The translations under genes were made by a program, and so were the position numbers. This document shows positions 15,246-19,255 of a DNA stretch of 19,255 bases, piece after piece. Each line of letters opens with the position of its first letter. The first letter of the stretch is position 1. The stretch is from assembly GCA_963642705.1 (NCBI GenBank), contig CAVIHU010000036.1:1-19255 (forward strand). The letters run 5' to 3'. A model generated the notes under the pieces. That model was given only the letters and a program-made list of their open reading frames with translations. It did no database searches and was not told the origin of the DNA. Origin of the DNA: UBA11524 sp963642705. Its GTDB lineage: Bacteria; Bacillota; Clostridia; Christensenellales; Aristaeellaceae.

Positions 15246-16337
15246 TCACTTTGTTCGAATGTATTCGCTGTACGCCATAATGAACGGACCGACACCCTTG
15301 CTGTCATCCGACTTCTTCGGTTCGGACAGGTAGTACGCGACAGAGCCGTCACGCTGCGGATTCTTGTCCGGTCCGAGTCCTGCCACCCAGCAGATATCCG
15401 TCAGGCGCACAACACCGTCCTCCTCTGCCGTGAGCTTATTGTTGACGAGGCTCTCAAACACCTGCTGACCGATGGGCAGATACTTCTCCGCATCAAGTAC
15501 GCCAAGCCGAACCCCCTTGAGCAGGCTGTAGGCGATCATCGAGGAGCCGGAGGTTTCCGTGTAGTTGCCCTCCGCTTCCGGATGGTCAATCACCTGATAG
15601 AATAGTCCGTCTGCCGCCTGATACCGCAGCACGCCGCGCATGCTCTCGCGGAAGATGTCCACCAGTGCGCGGTAATGCTCATAAAGCTGCTCGGAGCACA
15701 GCCCAATGCAGTCAATCAGCGCCATCAGATACCAACCGGTCGAACGCAGCCAGAAATTTTTCGATAACCCTGTTTCCTTGTCTGCCCAGAACTGTACCTT
15801 TGCCTCGTCATATGCGTGATAATTCAAACCCTTCTCGGTATTGTAGAGGTACTTGCGCACATTTTTGAACTGACTGACGATATCTGCAACATTCGCCATG
15901 CCGTCGAACTTCGCCTCATACGCCATATAGAACGGCTGCGCCATATACAGCCCATCCAGCCAAATCTGGTTCGGATACAGTTGCTTATGCCAGAAGTTGC
16001 CGCACGTGCACCGCGGATGCTCACGAAGCCGCTGCATATGAAACTCAATCGCCTTGCGGTAACGTTCCTCCCCTGTCTCCTCATACGCGAAGAAAAGCGC
16101 CTTGCCGCTGTTGATGGAGTCAATGTTGTACTGCCGCATTTCGTAATTGATGATCTTGCCGTCCTCATCGACGTAGGCAGACACGTAGTCAATCACAAAG
16201 TCACGGTACAAACGGTCTCCTGTCGCCTGATACAAGTCAATGCATGCCTTCAGGATACAGCCGTCCTCGTAGTTCCAATACTTCTTGTAGGGTGCATATC
16301 CTGCCAGATAATGCTGAAAGTACTGCTGAATATCCAT
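15246..16337 (-). CDS. GH105 unsaturated rhamnogalacturonyl hydrolase
   Basis: GH105 enzymes cleave the unsaturated uronic acid left at the non-reducing end of pectin fragments after lyase action, releasing 4-deoxy-5-keto-uronate. The 363-residue protein has the expected (alpha/alpha)6-barrel signatures. These are WNYEDGCILKACIDLY (21-36), YNIDSINSGKAL (70-81) and IWLDGLYMAQPFYMAY (125-140), where Asp128 matches the catalytic Asp of YteR-type enzymes; FWLRSTGWYLMALID follows. No signal peptide is present, so it is cytoplasmic. The ATG at 16337 has AAGGAGC eight bases upstream. GH28 follows at once, making a two-gene pectin-oligomer operon. Unsaturated rhamnogalacturonan is the usual substrate, but some members act on other unsaturated uronides. 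Confidence 0.93.
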   Translation of the reverse strand: MDIQQYFQHYLAGYAPYKKYWNYEDGCILKACIDLYQATGDRLYRDFVIDYVSAYVDEDGKIINYEMRQYNIDSINSGKALFFAYEETGEERYRKAIEFHMQRLREHPRCTCGNFWHKQLYPNQIWLDGLYMAQPFYMAYEAKFDGMANVADIVSQFKNVRKYLYNTEKGLNYHAYDEAKVQFWADKETGLSKNFWLRSTGWYLMALIDCIGLCSEQLYEHYRALVDIFRESMRGVLRYQAADGLFYQVIDHPEAEGNYTETSGSSMIAYSLLKGVRLGVLDAEKYLPIGQQVFESLVNNKLTAEEDGVVRLTDICWVAGLGPDKNPQRDGSVAYYLSEPKKSDDSKGVGPFIMAYSEYIRTK

Positions 16338-16413
16338 TCCAATTGCTCCTTCTGCGGGGTGCCCCGCTCTTTTTATTCTCCCGAAAATTTGCGAAAATCC
16401 CCTGTTTTTGTCA

Positions 16414-16427
16414 TGATAGTGCTTTCA
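16414..16427. promoter_or_regulatory. cre-like palindrome between GH105 and the MATE gene
   Basis: TGATAGTGCTTTCA is a 14-bp dyad whose half-sites TGATAG/CTTTCA differ at one position. Read on the - strand, TGAAAGCACTATCA matches the known cre consensus TGWAANCGNTNWCA at all but one position. It lies in the 154-base divergent gap and overlaps the -35 region of the MATE promoter, so it could serve catabolite repression of the pectin operon, of the exporter, or of both. The central CG is missing, which weakens the call. Confidence 0.4.
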
Positions 16428-16451
16428 TTTTAGAAAAAAAAGCTGTATAAT
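16423..16451 (+). promoter_or_regulatory. Promoter of the MATE exporter gene
   Basis: A perfect TATAAT lies at 16446-16451. With 17-base spacing the -35 position is TTTCAT (16423-16428), a poor match. Transcription would start near 16458, about 34 bases before the ATG, with GGAGG in between. The weak -35 suggests low basal expression or activator help. I could not place a clear promoter for the divergent GH105 operon. Confidence 0.5.
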
Positions 16452-16491
16452 GAGTCGTTCCCTTAAGATGAACATTCTGAGGAGGTCACGC

Positions 16492-17862
16492 ATGAAACAA
16501 ACGAAAGGAAATCCCGCGCTGATCCTGCACGGCTCGCTCGTCAAGGCTGTTTTTTCCATCGCGATTCCCGTCGTCGCCAATAGTTTTCTGCAAACGATGT
16601 ACAACATGACCGACACCTTCTGGCTCGGCAAGCTCGGTGTCGATTACCTCGCCGCCATCAACCTCGTCAGCCCGGTGCAGAGCACGGTTGTCAGCTTCGG
16701 CAGCGGCGTAACCGTTGCCGGTGCAGTCATGATCAGCCAATACATCGGCGCAGGCAAGGAAGAACAGGCAAAGAAAATTGCCAATCAGATTTTCACCGTT
16801 GCGATGCTCTTTTCCGTTTTCTGCGCCGCTGTGATGGCGATGACTACGCCTGCCATTGTCAGCTGGCTGGGCGCAACGCAGGAATACTACGAGTATGCCG
16901 TTGTTTACATGCGCATCGTCATCCTTGATATGCCGTTCCTGTTCATGGTGAACATTTATCAGGCAATTCGGCAGTCACAAGGCGACACAGTACGCCCGAT
17001 GCTGCTGAATCTGCTCGGCATTCTGGCGAACATGGTGCTTGACCCACTGCTGATGCTCACGTTCCATCTGAATTCCGCCGGTGCCGCGCTTGCAACCGTG
17101 CTGGCGAAGCTCATTCCAGCGAGTATTGCCTTTGTGCTGCTGTGCATCCGCCGCGATGAGCCGATCTGCTTTGAACGGCACTATCTCCGTCCTGATAAGA
17201 CCTGCCTCTACGACATCGTCCGTATCGGTCTGCCGACAGCGCTCGGCTCCAGCTTCATGCAGTTCGGCTTCATCCTGATGTCGCGCAATGTCAATTACTA
17301 CGGCAAAATGGCAATGGCTGCATATGGCATTGCCAACAAGATTAACGGGTTGCTTTCCATGCCCTCCACCGGCATCGGAAGCGCCGTGAGCACCATCGTC
17401 GCACAAAACATCGGCGCAAAGCAGCCTGAACGTGCCGAAAAGTGCTACAAGCTGAGCGTTTGCATGGCGCTGGCATTCCTGCTGGTCGGCGGACTCATCC
17501 TCTCTCGCTCGGTCGTGTCGACTGCCATCGTCAGTATCTTCACAAACGAGGCGGATGTCATTCCACTCGCAGCAGATTACCTATCCATCATCTCGTTCTG
17601 GTGCTGGACAAACAGTGTTCACGACGCGACGCGCGGATTATTCCAGGGCAGCGGTCATACGGCGCTTCCGGTCGCGGTCGATGTTGCGCGTCTGTGGGTT
17701 TTCCGCTTCGCCACCATCGCCTTCTGCGAAAATGTGCTGCATCTGGGCGTTCGGAGCATCTGGTATTCAGTCGTCGTCTCGAACGGACTTGCCGCAGCAA
17801 TTCTGCTTGCACTCTACTTCACGAAAATCTGGAAGAAATCCACGCTCAAGATTGACGACTAA
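16492..17862 (+). CDS. MATE family efflux transporter
   Basis: This 456-residue protein is a multidrug and toxic-compound extrusion (MATE) family exporter, which moves cationic or aromatic compounds out of the cell using a Na+ or H+ gradient. It has about twelve hydrophobic segments in two related halves. The first half starts with SIAIPVVANSFLQTMYNMTDTFWLGKLG (19-46, family signature) and the second begins around DIVRIGLPTALGSSFMQFGFI. The ATG at 16492 has GGAGG at 16481-16485; an in-frame ATG at 16450 overlaps the -10 element and is rejected. It has its own promoter and terminator, so it is a single-gene unit divergent from the pectin operon. The substrate cannot be told from sequence. Confidence 0.93.
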   Translation: MKQTKGNPALILHGSLVKAVFSIAIPVVANSFLQTMYNMTDTFWLGKLGVDYLAAINLVSPVQSTVVSFGSGVTVAGAVMISQYIGAGKEEQAKKIANQIFTVAMLFSVFCAAVMAMTTPAIVSWLGATQEYYEYAVVYMRIVILDMPFLFMVNIYQAIRQSQGDTVRPMLLNLLGILANMVLDPLLMLTFHLNSAGAALATVLAKLIPASIAFVLLCIRRDEPICFERHYLRPDKTCLYDIVRIGLPTALGSSFMQFGFILMSRNVNYYGKMAMAAYGIANKINGLLSMPSTGIGSAVSTIVAQNIGAKQPERAEKCYKLSVCMALAFLLVGGLILSRSVVSTAIVSIFTNEADVIPLAADYLSIISFWCWTNSVHDATRGLFQGSGHTALPVAVDVARLWVFRFATIAFCENVLHLGVRSIWYSVVVSNGLAAAILLALYFTKIWKKSTLKIDD

Positions 17863-17871
17863 TTTCTGTCG

Positions 17872-17899
17872 ACGCAGGAGAAATCCTGCGTTTTTTTTT
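17872..17899 (+). terminator. Rho-independent terminator of the MATE gene
   Basis: ACGCAGGA and TCCTGCGT form a perfect 8-bp stem closed by a GAAA tetraloop and followed by nine T residues (17891-17899). It begins nine bases after the MATE stop. The T-run overlaps the TAA stop codon of the convergent serine hydrolase gene. On the - strand no T-run follows the hairpin, so it should act only for the MATE transcript. Confidence 0.92.
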
Positions 17900-19241
17900 A
17901 TACCTTAACACCCCAGAAGATGCCCTCGTAGCGGTTCGTTGCCGGATTTGAGCACTTCCTCATCCGCAGGCTGATGCTGCCTTCCTTCCGATAGCAGGCA
18001 ATTTCTGCGCCGCACGGTGCATCGCCGATTCGCTGTACGCGCACATGAAGCGCACTATCCTCCGTCAGCCCTGCGCTTGTGAGCGTCGGCACACCGTCCG
18101 ACCACTGCCCAGGCGTGCATTTGCCAAAGCCATCCCAATGCAGACGTTCCGTCTTGTCCTGCCAATATAGCGTCATGCCGTCCGCAGAAAGTTCCACCTG
18201 CTGAAGCGCAGAATCGCCCTGCATCGCGTAGCGCTCTGTATCAGAAATCCATTCGCCGCCGCAGTGGTTTACCGCCAGCACCTTCAAATTGCTCAGCACT
18301 GCCTGCAGGCGTGCATCATCCTCCGGATTGCCATCTTCGCCGACATGTGCAATGATTTCCTCGAAGAACGCATCGCATATCATTTGCACATTGCCTTGCA
18401 GACGCGCGTCAGCGATGGTACATAGCATTACGTCCTTTTCGGGACATGCAATCACGTACTGCCCACCCATGCCGTACATTGCCCAGCCGCAACGCATCAT
18501 CCAGAACTGATAGCCGTAGCCGTATTGCTCCTCACGCGGCGTCTGCGCATACGTCAGAATCTGACGCGAGGTCGCATGACGGATGTAGTCCGTCGGAATC
18601 AGCCCCTCGCCGCCGTTCATGACGCACCGTCCCAGCTTGCCGAGATCTTGCAGCGACATGATCAGCCCTGTTCCGCCCTGCGGTACGCCGGACGGATCCT
18701 TCAGCCAGCGCACTTCGTTCTCAAAGCCCAGCGGTTTAAATAGCCGTTCCTGCAGAAAATCAAGTAGCGGCTGACCGCTCAGCTTCTGTACCAATGCTGC
18801 AAGCACCTGCGAGCAGGACGTGTCGTAATTGAACATCGTCCCCGGCTCATGCGTTGGCGGCACCGTGAAGAACGTTTCCGCCCAATTGTCATCGATGCCC
18901 TCGCGATAGGTCGTTTTAGCATGACATGTCGCCATGCGCAGCATATCGCGGATCGTCAGCCGCATCAACCGCCCGTCAGGTGCATCCGGCACATATTCCG
19001 GGAAGTAATCCGTGATTTTGTCCTCAATCGTCAGCTTTCCTTCACTCATCAGCATGCCGATAGCAATGGACACCACGCTCTTGCTGACGGAATACATCCG
19101 GTGCGGCTGACCCTTGCAAAACGGCTTCCAATAGCCTTCCGCAGCGATTTTTCCACCGACATGCAGCTCAAAGCCATGCATGCAAACGCCGTCAAGCCGC
19201 TCCAGCATGCGGAGAATTGACGTTGACGACACATCCGTCAT
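17898..19241 (-). CDS. Serine hydrolase, beta-lactamase / penicillin-binding-protein fold (COG1680-like)
   Basis: The 447-residue protein belongs to the class C beta-lactamase-like serine hydrolases, a superfamily of esterases, D-aminopeptidases and carboxypeptidases, few of which are true beta-lactamases. The nucleophile motif is SVSK (Ser51-Lys54), preceded by RMY. FNYDTS has Tyr139 at the general-base position, and GMGGQYV (257-263) is the Gly-rich third motif. Residues from about 300 form an extra C-terminal beta-rich region. No signal peptide or membrane anchor is visible, so a cytoplasmic location is predicted, unlike enzymes acting on cell wall. The ATG at 19241 has GGGAGGGA upstream, near the window edge. 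Closeness to the pectin genes raises the possibility of a sugar-ester substrate, but that is only inference. Confidence 0.88.
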   Translation of the reverse strand: MTDVSSTSILRMLERLDGVCMHGFELHVGGKIAAEGYWKPFCKGQPHRMYSVSKSVVSIAIGMLMSEGKLTIEDKITDYFPEYVPDAPDGRLMRLTIRDMLRMATCHAKTTYREGIDDNWAETFFTVPPTHEPGTMFNYDTSCSQVLAALVQKLSGQPLLDFLQERLFKPLGFENEVRWLKDPSGVPQGGTGLIMSLQDLGKLGRCVMNGGEGLIPTDYIRHATSRQILTYAQTPREEQYGYGYQFWMMRCGWAMYGMGGQYVIACPEKDVMLCTIADARLQGNVQMICDAFFEEIIAHVGEDGNPEDDARLQAVLSNLKVLAVNHCGGEWISDTERYAMQGDSALQQVELSADGMTLYWQDKTERLHWDGFGKCTPGQWSDGVPTLTSAGLTEDSALHVRVQRIGDAPCGAEIACYRKEGSISLRMRKCSNPATNRYEGIFWGVKV

Positions 19242-19255
19242 ATAATTCCCTCCCT

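Noticed and set aside
1..19255. Mobile elements, CRISPR, tRNA or prophage content
   Set aside because: No direct-repeat arrays, transposase/integrase motifs, tRNA-like cloverleaf or phage proteins were seen; codon style appears uniform across genes by eye.

Overview
This 19.3 kb stretch looks like a chromosomal segment of a Firmicute, most likely a moderately GC-rich gut member of the Clostridia. The basis is strong GGAGG-type ribosome sites on nearly every gene, sigma-A promoters with 17-base spacers, an ACT/UPF0210 pair, an obg-yhbY pair, a pyruvate kinase with a C-terminal PEP-mobile domain, and LacI-controlled pectin/uronate genes. Genus cannot be fixed from sequence alone. I see no rRNA, tRNA, CRISPR array, insertion sequence, integrase or phage gene.

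Layout. (1) 127-4005, + strand: one housekeeping operon with ACT-domain protein, UPF0210/PFL-family protein, Obg GTPase, YhbY RNA-binding protein and a DNA-deoxyinosine glycosylase, ended by a terminator shared with the convergent gene. (2) 4013-5484, - strand: M18 aminopeptidase with its own promoter. (3) 5511-11320: a divergent galacturonate locus. lacI and uxaC run leftward; uxaB and uxaA run rightward. The 265-base intergenic region has a good promoter for each side and a 14-bp LacI/CcpA-type operator just downstream of the uxaB start of transcription. (4) 11334-13644, - strand: pyk, then a barstar-like gene whose TTG start overlaps the pyk stop, then a 73-residue eight-cysteine protein. 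(5) 13687-16337, - strand: a pectin-oligomer operon with GH105 unsaturated rhamnogalacturonyl hydrolase followed 12 bases later by a GH28 polygalacturonase, both without signal peptides. (6) 16414-17899, + strand: a MATE-family exporter with promoter and terminator. (7) 17898-19241, - strand: a beta-lactamase-fold serine hydrolase.

How they fit together. GH28 and GH105 would trim imported pectin fragments inside the cell. Saturated galacturonate would pass through UxaC (isomerase), UxaB (tagaturonate reductase) and UxaA (altronate dehydratase) to 2-keto-3-deoxygluconate. Pyruvate kinase next door serves lower glycolysis. KDG kinase/aldolase, the KduI/KduD branch and an uptake system are not in the window and must lie elsewhere.

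I did not find a convincing new multi-gene system. The points most worth a second look are the barstar without a nuclease, translationally coupled to pyk; the uncharacterised eight-cysteine protein beside it; the operator architecture of the uxa locus; and a second cre-like palindrome between GH105 and the MATE gene.
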